Source: Alphaproteobacteria bacterium
Lineage (GTDB): Bacteria; Pseudomonadota; Alphaproteobacteria; Sphingomonadales; Emcibacteraceae
Direction: 5' to 3'
Length of the DNA: 15,050 nt
Assembly (NCBI GenBank): GCA_002401545.1
Contig: NVTJ01000064.1
Coordinates: forward strand, 1-15,050
In this document: piece by piece, positions 7,282-15,050 of the stretch
Layout: every line of letters starts with the position of its first letter
Position numbering within the stretch: position 1 is the first letter of the stretch
Program-made: the position numbers and the translations under genes
Notes under the pieces: model-generated
The model's database searches: none
Seen by the model: the letters and a program-made list of their open reading frames with translations, nothing else
What the model was told of the DNA's origin: nothing

Positions 7282-8451
7282 TCATTCTTCAAATGCACCT
7301 AATAAAATCTTCATCATTTCTTCTGCGGCGACATTTGCGAGCCGGCGAATTTCTCCCCGATCGGATTCGTCGCCCATTTCATATGTAATGGCCGGCACTC
7401 CAAAGGTCTTGTGAACATAACCCTTGGATGTGGGAAGCTTCGTATTATGCCGTGGATCATGTTTAAAAGCGATATCAGGCAATCGTTTTTTAATGGCACC
7501 ATACCAGTCACGGGCAAATCTGGCCGAATCCGGACTGTCTTCCGTTGACTGGGTGTAAATCAGGTTTTCATATGTGGAATGAAAGTCCAGCATGAGGTAG
7601 AGTTTGCCGTCCTTTTCGTCTCTGAAACGATCAAGTTCAGTCCGCATGAGGCGTGTTTCCGGCTGGGTGAAAGGCCCCCAGTCCCGGTTCAGGTCCCGTC
7701 CATTGGCGTTCATGCGCCAGTTGCCGTTAAATACCCCGTCCGGGTTCAGGTTAGGCACAATAATAATACGAAATTTATCGCGGAACCGCCGCGCAAGCCT
7801 GCTGTCCGACAATATGGTTTCCACAAAAGGCAACAGGGCAAGTGCCCCTGTTACTTCCGGTGGATGTTGCCGTCCTACCAACAACAGGTTTGCGGGCTTG
7901 TCTGCTTGCCAGTTTCCTGTTGTTTCCAGCTTATAGATCGGGCGGCCTTCCACCGATTTACCCAGCACCCGGCGATCAACAAAATCCTTGCCAGCCATAT
8001 GTTGGCTCCAGAGATCATACTGCTGGTTATTAAAAATTTCCTGCGCGGAAACCCAGAGCGGCTTGTCATCCACAGCAAGTTTGAGACGGACTTTTCTGTC
8101 CTCGTTATATCTGGTAATCTTGCGGGCATCCAAAGTGCTCCAGCGCAAACCATCCCGGCTTACTTTTGGCCAGTAACGGTGTTTGGCATAGGTGTAATTC
8201 AGATAGACATTAATCGTTCTTTTTTTGTCAGAAATAACTTTAAAACCATACCAGGGGCTAGGGTTTACGGGTTTGGTTTCCGGCGAAATATAAAGATGAT
8301 AATCGCCGGATTTTTCCTCACAGCCATTGATCCGCGCTGTGGGAAAATCCGTCAGGAATTTAACCGCTCCAAAATCGCAGGTGGCATTTTTCGCCAGAGC
8401 CATCTGGCCCGTAACAAACAGTATAAGAACACTGATTAACAAAGATTTCAT
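7282..8451 (-). CDS. Exported M14-family zinc carboxypeptidase
   Basis: Metallopeptidase of 389 residues from the ATG at 8451; the GTG just before it (8454) is an alternative. A signal peptide with cleavage after QMALA (about residue 20) sends it to the periplasm. Residues about 21-150 form an N-terminal beta-sandwich-like domain, as in carboxypeptidases of the M14 cytosolic-type subfamily; C25 and C44 might pair. The M14 catalytic domain follows: zinc ligands H196 and E199 (HPPE), substrate-binding NPDG and NANGRDLNRDW (R252), third zinc ligand H291 (DFHSTYEN) and catalytic E358 (ITYEMGDE). All key residues are present, so it should be active. Members include gamma-D-glutamyl-diaminopimelate carboxypeptidases (MpaA type). 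The neighbouring gamma-glutamyl and D-glutamate genes make a gamma-glutamyl bond a plausible target, but specificity is not visible here. It follows the receptor gene by about 50 bases. Confidence 0.82.
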   Translation of the reverse strand: MKSLLISVLILFVTGQMALAKNATCDFGAVKFLTDFPTARINGCEEKSGDYHLYISPETKPVNPSPWYGFKVISDKKRTINVYLNYTYAKHRYWPKVSRDGLRWSTLDARKITRYNEDRKVRLKLAVDDKPLWVSAQEIFNNQQYDLWSQHMAGKDFVDRRVLGKSVEGRPIYKLETTGNWQADKPANLLLVGRQHPPEVTGALALLPFVETILSDSRLARRFRDKFRIIIVPNLNPDGVFNGNWRMNANGRDLNRDWGPFTQPETRLMRTELDRFRDEKDGKLYLMLDFHSTYENLIYTQSTEDSPDSARFARDWYGAIKKRLPDIAFKHDPRHNTKLPTSKGYVHKTFGVPAITYEMGDESDRGEIRRLANVAAEEMMKILLGAFEE

Positions 8452-8504
8452 CACATCACCCTACACCAAACCAAGCCAGAAAAAGGGGCGGCAACCCACA
8501 GACC

Positions 8505-11495
8505 CTAGAATGACTTCCGAACAGAGCCATAGAAGAACCGGCCCTCACTGCTATGCAGACTGGCCAAATAACCAAAAGTGTTATCGGCAAGTGGCGGGGC
8601 CTTGTCAAACAGGTTCCTGACCCCAAAACGGATACGGGTATCTCTCAATGCCCCTTCATCAAAACTATATTGGACATAGGTATTCAAACGAAAGAAATCA
8701 TCCACACGAAAAAAGTCACCCGTATCATTTTGTCTCGCGCTGGTATCAAAAACCTCACTGGTATATTTACCCCACAAACCTGCACCCCAGTTACCGTTAC
8801 GCCAGGTAATTGTTCCTGTGCCCTGCCATTTTGGGCGACCATTCTGTTCAACCAGATCGCCTCCCCCGATCACCCTGATGGCATCTTCATTCAATGCATT
8901 TATTTCCTGTCCATCAGGGGAAATATCCTGAAAAGCCGTGATGAGATGTGACGCATTAAATTTAAAATTAAAATCTCCTATCGGAGTATCATTAAAATTG
9001 AAATACAGCCCCAGGTCAATACCTTCGGTAACGCGGGAATCAAGATTCAGGAACGGGTCACGTACATTGACAATATCACCAACTGCATCAAGGCCGGAAC
9101 CGGCGAAGAAATCTATATCATCCTGACTTGCCGCTTCCCTGATCACATTATCATTGGACCCGCCGCCTAACCTTCGCGCCAGTTCAAGGGCAATTTGATT
9201 GGCATCACCGAAAAGACCCACCAGTTTTTCCTGCTCAATACGCCAGTAATCCACGGTGAAGGTAAAACCAAAATCATTCTCCGGTGCGAAGACGAGGCCA
9301 ACGGAATAATTCCGGGAGTTTTCCGGTTCCAGATCCAGACTGCCGGAACGGAGACTTTCAACACCACTGGAAAAACTACAATTTCCCAAGCTGGCAATAT
9401 CACCCTTGTTCACGGCGGCCTGACAGCGATACCAGTCGGTTCGGGTATTAACCCGCGTGACAACTTCGGTATGAAGCTGTTCAAGGTTTGGTGCCCTGAA
9501 CCCTTCAGAATAAGCGGCACGTACCTGAAAACCTTTAAAGGGTATCAGGGATAACGCCACTTTTGGCTTAAAGACATCGCCAACATCATCATAATGTTCA
9601 AAACGGCCCGCAAGCTGCAAGTCCAGTGATTGTATGAAATTCCGGCTTTCATCATAGGCGATCAGAGGAACCGCCAGTTCAACAAAAGCGGATAATACAT
9701 TTCTTGACCCGTCAGAATCCGGTGTTGGGCTGGAATTCATAACATCACTTGTCTGTTCTCCGGTATCTGCTCTGGTAAAACTTATGGTCCCGTCTAACCG
9801 GTCATCGCGGTCTTCCAGAAAACTGGTGCGGCGCCATTCCACCCCGACAGCGGCCCCCACATCATTACCGAAAAGTTCAAATACGGAAGGGTTGGAGATT
9901 TTAAAATCTGCCAAAGCCAGCGTCGTTTTATTATAGCGGGTGACATCAATCAGGAAGCTGTCAATTGTGGCCTGCGGATTGCCTGTGGGATCACCCACAT
10001 TGGGATTATTCACATCTCCGCCATTAAACGGGTTATAGGCGGTATCATCCGTCCGGTTGATTGCTGCCTCGAATAAAGTATTACTGATCCGGTTACGTGT
10101 TGTATCAAGGGTGGTGGCTTCTGAATAAAGCACGGCACTATCCCAGTCCCAATCATTCCACTGGCCTCTTAAACCACTCAGAAGACGAAAAGAATCATTA
10201 TCCACATCAATTTGACGCTGTCCGGCATCAACAACCCGGTAACGATCGGTTTTTATATCCAGACCTTCATCCGGGGCATTAAGGTCTGCCAGACGGTTGA
10301 CGCTACCTACAGCACCAAAGGGGTTCCAGTAAGCATTCTTGGAAATGGTAATTGGTGCGCTTGATAAAATACCGCTCCCCTCACGAAGTTTAAGGGATTC
10401 AGCCCGGTAATAGGAAAACTCACTATAGAATTCCATGCCGCTGTCAAATTCGTGATTGATAAACAAAAAGGCATTGCCGCGTTTAACATCAGGAATCATC
10501 TGACGATCTGAATTGCTGTCAAACCGCAAATCGCTATTTAGTGAGCTGTTATCAATACAAATGTCTGCCGTAACATCCGCCAGACAGCCCGAAGATGTCT
10601 GAGGCTGGATATGAAATCTTCCGCCGGAACTTGTCAGAGATGTGCCATCCTGACGAACGCGCTGCCCGGCCTCAAACTGCCCCCAGGGTGTATCGGTTGA
10701 GGTGTTTCTGAAATTTGTATCCCCTTCAAAATCAGTGCCAATAAGAAAATCGCGTCTGTCCGAAGAGGCGGCATAATCACGTTCGCTGGCATCAACGCCC
10801 GTACCATTAAAATAATTCAGCGACAGGGTAATGCTGGTTTTATCATCATTCACTTTCCAGCCACCCAGAAAATCAAGCTTCAATTTTCGGCGGTCCGTGT
10901 CTTCAGCACCGCCATATTCGGCGTTGATCCGGTAGCCATCATAACTGTCCCTCAGAACCGTATTAATCACCCCGGCCACAGCATCGGTCCCATAAATGGC
11001 CGAAGCACCGTCATGAAGAATCTCAATACGTCTGATACCTGAAACCGGAATGGCATTCAGATTTGCCGTTGTCACCGGAACCAGCCCTTCAGACTGCGTG
11101 CCGGGATGCTGCACAACACGACGACCGTTTAACAATATCAATGTGTTGCCTGAGCCGATACCGCGCAGATTAATGGACGCCACGTCCCCGCGGGCACTGT
11201 TAACGCCGCCACCCACTGTATCAGTGCCGTTAAAATTCATCACCCCGTTGGAAGGTAGAGACCCGTAAAGTTCCGCCCCCGAAGATGCGGCGATAGCATC
11301 CATGTCTGCCTCACCAATCAGGGAAACAGGCAAAAGGCCCGTCACCTGAGCGCCCTTGATTTGAGATCCAACAACAACAACCTCTTCCAATGCGGCTTCT
11401 TCGGCTTCATCTGCGGCATAGGCACTTGTCATACAGAAGCTGCCGACTGAAGCAAAAAGCAAATGTTTAAATGATATATTTTTAATATTATTCAT
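8505..11495 (-). CDS. TonB-dependent outer-membrane receptor
   Basis: Protein of 996 residues with a signal peptide cleaved after TSAYA (residue 27), then an acidic linker and EEVVVVGSQ (38-45), usual at the start of the plug in this class. The plug shows INLRGIGSGNTLILLNGRRV (108-127) and RRIEILHDGASAIYGTDAVA (155-174). The rest is a beta-barrel with repeated aromatic-ended strands, finishing in RKSF; a C-terminal phenylalanine is typical of outer-membrane proteins. Likely extracellular loops carry close cysteine pairs C304/C313 and C691/C706. There is no N-terminal STN signalling domain. The start is set by GGAGGA upstream of the ATG at 11495. Barrel sequence does not show the ligand; flanking ggt and M14 genes suggest a peptide-like substrate. 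About 50 bases separate it from the downstream carboxypeptidase, so the two are probably cotranscribed. Confidence 0.92.
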   Translation of the reverse strand: MNNIKNISFKHLLFASVGSFCMTSAYAADEAEEAALEEVVVVGSQIKGAQVTGLLPVSLIGEADMDAIAASSGAELYGSLPSNGVMNFNGTDTVGGGVNSARGDVASINLRGIGSGNTLILLNGRRVVQHPGTQSEGLVPVTTANLNAIPVSGIRRIEILHDGASAIYGTDAVAGVINTVLRDSYDGYRINAEYGGAEDTDRRKLKLDFLGGWKVNDDKTSITLSLNYFNGTGVDASERDYAASSDRRDFLIGTDFEGDTNFRNTSTDTPWGQFEAGQRVRQDGTSLTSSGGRFHIQPQTSSGCLADVTADICIDNSSLNSDLRFDSNSDRQMIPDVKRGNAFLFINHEFDSGMEFYSEFSYYRAESLKLREGSGILSSAPITISKNAYWNPFGAVGSVNRLADLNAPDEGLDIKTDRYRVVDAGQRQIDVDNDSFRLLSGLRGQWNDWDWDSAVLYSEATTLDTTRNRISNTLFEAAINRTDDTAYNPFNGGDVNNPNVGDPTGNPQATIDSFLIDVTRYNKTTLALADFKISNPSVFELFGNDVGAAVGVEWRRTSFLEDRDDRLDGTISFTRADTGEQTSDVMNSSPTPDSDGSRNVLSAFVELAVPLIAYDESRNFIQSLDLQLAGRFEHYDDVGDVFKPKVALSLIPFKGFQVRAAYSEGFRAPNLEQLHTEVVTRVNTRTDWYRCQAAVNKGDIASLGNCSFSSGVESLRSGSLDLEPENSRNYSVGLVFAPENDFGFTFTVDYWRIEQEKLVGLFGDANQIALELARRLGGGSNDNVIREAASQDDIDFFAGSGLDAVGDIVNVRDPFLNLDSRVTEGIDLGLYFNFNDTPIGDFNFKFNASHLITAFQDISPDGQEINALNEDAIRVIGGGDLVEQNGRPKWQGTGTITWRNGNWGAGLWGKYTSEVFDTSARQNDTGDFFRVDDFFRLNTYVQYSFDEGALRDTRIRFGVRNLFDKAPPLADNTFGYLASLHSSEGRFFYGSVRKSF

Positions 11496-11566
11496 CGTTT
11501 CCTCCGGGAATAAATTAATTCTGATAAAAGCTTGTTAACCAGATCACCAGTTGATTAGTCAATGCC

Positions 11567-11596
11567 ATTATCATGCTTAGGAAATGAAATTTCCAA
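11567..11596 (-). promoter_or_regulatory. Candidate promoter with palindrome upstream of the TonB-dependent receptor
   Basis: Reading leftward, TTGGAA (11596-11591) and GATAAT (11572-11567) form a -35/-10 pair with an 18-base spacer, about 70 bases before the receptor start. A perfect inverted repeat GGAAAT-GAA-ATTTCC (11580-11594) fills the spacer and overlaps the -35 box, so it could be an operator. A second -35-like TTGACT (11562-11557) has no good -10 partner. This would give the receptor and carboxypeptidase their own promoter within the five-gene run. Confidence 0.35.
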
Positions 11597-11613
11597 TATC
11601 AATTAATACACGA

Positions 11614-11634
11614 GTCATAACCTTGCGTTATGAC
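11614..11634 (-). repeat. Stem-loop just after ggt
   Basis: GTCATAAC / GTTATGAC are perfect 8-base arms around a 5-base loop, starting about 10 bases after the ggt stop codon on the leftward transcript. The stem is AT-rich and is not followed by a T-run, so it is a poor intrinsic terminator. It may be an RNA processing or stabilising hairpin, or a regulator site for the receptor promoter 20 bases further on. Confidence 0.45.
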
Positions 11635-11644
11635 CATAATTAGT

Positions 11645-13369
11645 CTAGTTAGCAATAGCGGCGGCGCCCGGTCTGCGCGGGTCTGATGCCCCCCAAAAAA
11701 GACCATCTTTCCACTGGATTGATTGCAGGCTGCCCATGGTACCGCTTGCCTCCGTCTTGTAACCCATTTCTTTGAGTATTTTGACCGTATCGGGACTAAA
11801 TCCCGGCTCCATAAACAGGATATCGGGATACCATTGATGGTGAATACGCGGCATATGGCTGGCCTCTGCCACATTCATATCATAGACCAGAACATTAACC
11901 AGCATCTGCAACACGGTGGTAATGATACGGCTGCCGCCCGGACTGCCCGTCACCAGATAGGGCTTTGCGTCCTTAAAAACAATGGTTGGCGTCATGCTGC
12001 TCAGGGGTCTTTTGGTGGCAGCAATGGCATTTGCTTCCGCCCCCAAAAGACCAAAGGCATTGGGGACCCCCGGCTTAGAGGAAAAATCATCCATTTCGTT
12101 ATTCATCAAAATACCGGTGCCGGGTATTGAATGACCGGAACCAAAGGAAAAATTCAGGGTATAAGTATTGCTGACCGCATTGCCCCATTTATCCATTACG
12201 GAAAAATGGGTGGTGTCCGGGCTTTCATATTTGGGCGCTGCTCCGGGCAGAATATCATCCGATGCCGTAATGCAACAGGCTTTTATTTCCTGCGCTATTT
12301 CAGCCGCATATGCCTGCGAAATCAGGCCCTTTACGGGAACATCAGTATGGTCAGGATCGCCGAGATACTTGCTTCTGTCTGCATAGGCACGCTTCATAAC
12401 CTCCCCATAATGATGCAGGGATGCTGCGCTGTTTGGCCCAAAATCTTTCAGGGGAAAATGATCCAGTATATTCAGCATCTGTATGATATGCACACCACCG
12501 GAACTGGGCGGCGGCATGGAAACCACCTCATAGCCTTTAAAGCTGCCCCTTACTGGCTCCCGTTCCACCACCTTATAATTGGCAAGGTCCTGCAGGGTAA
12601 TCAGACCACCATTCTGCTGCATTTCCTGCACAATTTTTAGGGCTATTTCACCTTTATAGAAAGCATTCGGGCCATATTTCTGTATTTGGCGAAGCGACCA
12701 GGCCAAATCCTGCTGCACCAGTGTCTCCCCGGCTTCATAGGGGACGCACCCCACCTTGAAATAGATCATGCAGGATGACGCCGTGCGGAGATGGCGCCGT
12801 TGTTTCATGACTTCCGATAAATCATAACCTACCGTAATCCCCTGTTCGGCCAGCCTGATTGCCGGTGCAATCACTTGCGATAGAGACATGGTGCCATAAT
12901 TCTCAAGCGCATAGGACAGGCCCGACACGGTTCCCGGTACCCCCGCAGACAACAGGCTGAAACGAGCCTTTTGTTCATCCACATTACCTTGACTGTCCAG
13001 AAACATATCCCGCTGTGCCGCCGCCGGGGCCATTTCCCGGTAATCAAGGGCAATGGTTTTATTTTCTTTGGCCAGATGCACCAGCATAAAACCGCCGCCC
13101 CCCAGATTTCCCGCCCGGGGTAAGGTCACGGCAAGAGCGAAGCCAACCGCCACTGCCGCGTCAACCGCATTGCCGCCATTTTTCAGTATGTCCGCCCCCA
13201 CCTGACTGGCCACGGCGCGCTGACTTACCACCATGCCGTTCTTGCCAATCACCGGCTGATGCAGGGTGTCATAACGTATGATCGCCGTCTTTTCAGCAGC
13301 CTGAACCGTCAGCACCGGGAATGAAATCAAAACCAGCCAATTTATGAGAAAATATAGCTTCTTATTCAT
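11645..13369 (-). CDS. ggt: Gamma-glutamyltranspeptidase (gamma-glutamyl hydrolase/transferase)
   Basis: Exported enzyme of 574 residues (E. coli Ggt is 580) that hydrolyses or transfers gamma-glutamyl groups. The signal peptide covers about residues 1-24, with cleavage near TVQA/A, giving a periplasmic precursor. It should cut itself before T386 in PDTTHFSV to make large and small subunits; T386 is then the catalytic nucleophile. Other residues of the E. coli active site are in place: R111 (DYREMAP), T404 and N406 (TYTLN), E425 and D428 (NEMDDF), S457-S458 (PLSSM) and G478-G479 (SPGGSR). The start at 13369 follows AGGA at a rather long spacing of 10 bases. It lies 51 bases after dgcA. In this setting it could release glutamate from poly-gamma-glutamate or from gamma-glutamyl peptides; glutathione salvage is the conventional alternative. 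Confidence 0.93.
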   Translation of the reverse strand: MNKKLYFLINWLVLISFPVLTVQAAEKTAIIRYDTLHQPVIGKNGMVVSQRAVASQVGADILKNGGNAVDAAVAVGFALAVTLPRAGNLGGGGFMLVHLAKENKTIALDYREMAPAAAQRDMFLDSQGNVDEQKARFSLLSAGVPGTVSGLSYALENYGTMSLSQVIAPAIRLAEQGITVGYDLSEVMKQRRHLRTASSCMIYFKVGCVPYEAGETLVQQDLAWSLRQIQKYGPNAFYKGEIALKIVQEMQQNGGLITLQDLANYKVVEREPVRGSFKGYEVVSMPPPSSGGVHIIQMLNILDHFPLKDFGPNSAASLHHYGEVMKRAYADRSKYLGDPDHTDVPVKGLISQAYAAEIAQEIKACCITASDDILPGAAPKYESPDTTHFSVMDKWGNAVSNTYTLNFSFGSGHSIPGTGILMNNEMDDFSSKPGVPNAFGLLGAEANAIAATKRPLSSMTPTIVFKDAKPYLVTGSPGGSRIITTVLQMLVNVLVYDMNVAEASHMPRIHHQWYPDILFMEPGFSPDTVKILKEMGYKTEASGTMGSLQSIQWKDGLFWGASDPRRPGAAAIAN

Positions 13370-13420
13370 TCATCAATATCCTGTTTTAACATATTTTCAT
13401 CCACTGGTTTTCTCATCATC

Positions 13421-14410
13421 CTACCCGCCCCATAATTCCGGTGAAGCTTCATCCATGCGGCCTGCAATTATTTTCAGGCTATGTTTCCGGTCTTTGGCAA
13501 TCAATATTGGCCCGTCAAGGTCAACGAAACATGCGCCCGGGGCCAGCAACATTGCCGGTGCCATAGCCAGAGAGGTGGAAACCATGCATCCCACCATAAT
13601 ATCAAAACCCATAGCTTCTGCCTGTTTTTTTAATTTGACCGCTTCCGTCAAACCGCCGGCTTTATCCAGCTTGATATTAATGACCTGATATTTACCCACC
13701 AGCCCGGCAAGGTCCTCCCGCGTGTGGCAGGATTCATCGGCGCAAAGGGGGATTTTACCCTTGAAATTCTTTAAGTCATCATCCTGCCCCGCCGCCAGCG
13801 GCTGTTCGAGCAGGGAAATATCCCGCGCCGCCAGAAAATCATCCAGATCAATCAGATGGTCTATGGTCCAGCTTTCATTGGGGTCTATGATAATCCGGGG
13901 TTTTGGCGCCTGTTCGCGAATGGCGGTTATCCGCGCCCTGATGTCCTGCCCGTCCAGTTTGATTTTAAGCAGGGGGAAATCCTTGTAAAGCAAAGCTTTT
14001 TGCGCCATTTCTTCCACGCCGGCGATACTAATGGTTACGGCGGTCTTCACGCCCATGGGCCGGGGCAATCGCAGCAATTGCCATACGGGGATATGTTTCC
14101 ACCGCGCCAGCATATCCCACAAAGCACAGTCAACGGCATTGCGAGCGGCCCCGGCGGGCAAAATTTGCGCTAACTCTTCCGGTGAAATACCGTCCTCAAC
14201 AATATCCCTCACCTGCTCAATCTGGGCCATCACGCTATCTATTGTCTCACCGTAACGGGCATAAGGCACCGATTCCCCCCGACCACGAATGTCACAATAT
14301 TCAAGCTCGGCCATGATAACATGTGTCTCTGTCCGGACACCCCGGGCAATGTGAAAGGGTTCTTTCAGGGGCCATACCTCATGGCTGATGGATAATCGGC
14401 GGCTGATCAT
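13421..14410 (-). CDS. dgcA: Enolase-superfamily N-acetyl-D-glutamate racemase / dipeptide epimerase-like enzyme
   Basis: Cytoplasmic enzyme of 329 residues with a capping domain and a (beta/alpha)7beta barrel. The catalytic acid/base lysines are K151 in LLKIKLD and K247 in INIKLDKAGG. The metal ligands are D176 (IIDPNES), E202 (LEQPL) and D225 (CADES). A DLD motif (297-299) lies at the end of the barrel. Such proteins were annotated as L-Ala-D/L-Glu epimerases; those next to a DUF1611 gene are now known as DgcA, which interconverts N-acetyl-D- and N-acetyl-L-glutamate. That adjacency is why I prefer dgcA. I start at 14410, where AAGGA lies 7 bases upstream. An in-frame ATG at 14488 would add 26 residues that overlap dgcN and do not look like the family N-terminus. 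Only 4 bases separate it from dgcN. Confidence 0.8.
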   Translation of the reverse strand: MISRRLSISHEVWPLKEPFHIARGVRTETHVIMAELEYCDIRGRGESVPYARYGETIDSVMAQIEQVRDIVEDGISPEELAQILPAGAARNAVDCALWDMLARWKHIPVWQLLRLPRPMGVKTAVTISIAGVEEMAQKALLYKDFPLLKIKLDGQDIRARITAIREQAPKPRIIIDPNESWTIDHLIDLDDFLAARDISLLEQPLAAGQDDDLKNFKGKIPLCADESCHTREDLAGLVGKYQVINIKLDKAGGLTEAVKLKKQAEAMGFDIMVGCMVSTSLAMAPAMLLAPGACFVDLDGPILIAKDRKHSLKIIAGRMDEASPELWGG

Positions 14411-14414
14411 GGTC

Positions 14415-15050
14415 TTATCCTTTTGCCGACAAAATAAAATCGACGATGCTTTCCATGCCGTGCCGCAAAGGATCAACGCAGGGCACACCGTAGGTCTGGC
14501 TCATTTGTCGACAGTGGGTTTGGGCTTCCTGTTCACTCAAAACCGAAGTGTTAAGGGCTATACCGCCCAGAATTACTTGCCGGTTGGTCAGCCGCGATGC
14601 GCCCAGATTAGCATTGATACATTTTTGCAGGTCAGGTAAGGGCTGATGAGGCAGCCCCCGCATATGGGGTCGGCCAACCTCGTGACAGAGGATCAACACA
14701 TCCGCCTGCGCCCCATGCAACAGCCCCAGACTGACCCCGGCAAAAGACGGATGGAACAGCGACCCCTGTCCTTCAATCACATCCCAGTGATCATCACTAT
14801 TGTCCGGCGTCAGGGTCTCAACAGCGCCGGAAATAAAATCAGCCACCACCGCATCCACAGAAATGCCCCCGCCATCAATCAATATACCGGTCTGGCCCGT
14901 GGCACGAAAATCCACATTCAAGCCCTGAGACTTCATTTGCCGCTCAAGAGCCAGCGTCGCATACATTTTACCCACTGAACAATCTGTGCCAACCGCCAGA
15001 ATTCTCTTGCCGCCTCGCTTTTTTCCGTTGCCCACGGACAGGTCGACAGT
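14415..15050 (-). CDS. dgcN: DUF1611 protein, D-glutamate N-acetyltransferase DgcN (C-terminal part)
   Basis: Partial gene; the N-terminal third lies beyond the right edge. The visible 211 residues open with TVDLSVGNGKK and the P-loop-like VGTDCSVGKMYATLAL. They continue with RATGQTGILIDGGGISVDAV, the block IEGQGSLFHPSFAG, and HEVGRPHMRGLPHQPLPDL. This is the C-terminal domain of DUF1611, usually about 330-350 residues in all. A GTG at 15035 could be read as a start, but upstream codons stay open and match the family, so it is an internal valine. In marine bacteria DgcN acetylates D-glutamate using acetyl-CoA, and DgcA then inverts the product. The step that frees L-glutamate (a deacetylase) is not in this window. 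It is probably at or near the head of the leftward five-gene cluster. Confidence 0.8.
   Translation of the reverse strand, partial: TVDLSVGNGKKRGGKRILAVGTDCSVGKMYATLALERQMKSQGLNVDFRATGQTGILIDGGGISVDAVVADFISGAVETLTPDNSDDHWDVIEGQGSLFHPSFAGVSLGLLHGAQADVLILCHEVGRPHMRGLPHQPLPDLQKCINANLGASRLTNRQVILGGIALNTSVLSEQEAQTHCRQMSQTYGVPCVDPLRHGMESIVDFILSAKG

Noticed and set aside
7579..8439. Long open frame (286 codons) on the + strand
   Set aside because: It lies wholly inside the M14 carboxypeptidase gene on the other strand, whose catalytic motifs are intact; the translation shows no family features.
8466..8500. Possible terminator after the receptor gene (GGG...CCC then CTTTTT on the leftward strand)
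   Set aside because: The stem is only about four pairs and the carboxypeptidase gene follows directly; too weak to list.
12131..12640. Open frame of 169 codons on the + strand
   Set aside because: It is antisense to ggt, which is complete with conserved active-site residues.
14411..14488. Extended N-terminus for dgcA starting at 14488
   Set aside because: The extra 26 residues overlap the dgcN coding end, do not resemble the family N-terminus, and the ATG at 14410 has a proper AAGGA site.
15033..15035. GTG start for the DUF1611 gene
   Set aside because: Upstream codons to the window edge remain open and match the family (TVDLSVGNG), and the product would lack its N-terminal domain; the gene is cut by the window instead.
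1..15050. Search for tRNA, rRNA, CRISPR, insertion sequences, integrases and toxin-antitoxin or phage-defence genes
   Set aside because: No cloverleaf, repeat array, transposase motif or defence-type domain was seen; both loci read as ordinary metabolic gene clusters.

Overview
The window looks like chromosome from a Gram-negative proteobacterium, most likely a marine alphaproteobacterium. The reasons are an outer-membrane TonB-dependent receptor, a lipoprotein and several exported periplasmic enzymes, a DUF3179 protein, and a DUF1611/enolase-superfamily pair of the DgcN-DgcA type. Base composition is moderate, a little under or around 50% GC by eye, with AT-rich intergenic stretches. Taxonomy is inferred from gene content only.

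Left part (1-6774): a truncated, leftward DUF3179 lipoprotein gene is divergent from a rightward four-gene operon. The operon encodes a GlpA-type FAD oxidoreductase with a C-terminal [2Fe-2S] domain, a second FAD oxidoreductase, a GlpT-type organophosphate:phosphate antiporter, and a PhoD-type metallophosphoesterase lipoprotein. The four genes overlap or lie within 4 bases of each other. A DeoR/GlpR-type repressor gene converges on the operon with only 3 bases between stop codons. The set reads as a glycerol-3-phosphate (G3P) system: PhoD may release G3P or a related phosphate ester outside the inner membrane, GlpT imports it, the two flavoproteins oxidise it, and GlpR represses the genes. The operon has a recognisable promoter (-35 at 340-345, -10 at 363-368) enclosed by a perfect inverted repeat. 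A related TTGACCG-containing sequence lies in the glpR leader.

Middle (6775-7281): about 500 bases without a convincing gene. It holds the glpR control region, an AT-rich stretch, and a short GC-richer island with a 33-codon ORF of doubtful status.

Right part (7282-15050): five genes all point left. In transcription order they are dgcN (DUF1611, truncated by the window end), dgcA (dipeptide-epimerase-like N-acetyl-D-glutamate racemase), ggt (gamma-glutamyltranspeptidase with all catalytic residues), a TonB-dependent receptor, and an exported M14 zinc carboxypeptidase. The content suggests uptake and breakdown of gamma-glutamyl or D-glutamate-containing peptides (murein peptides, poly-gamma-glutamate or similar). 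The receptor would import oligomers, the two periplasmic enzymes trim them, and DgcN/DgcA convert D-glutamate to the L series. The combined function is inference; the individual family assignments are firm to moderately firm. I saw no tRNA, rRNA, CRISPR array, insertion sequence or phage gene.
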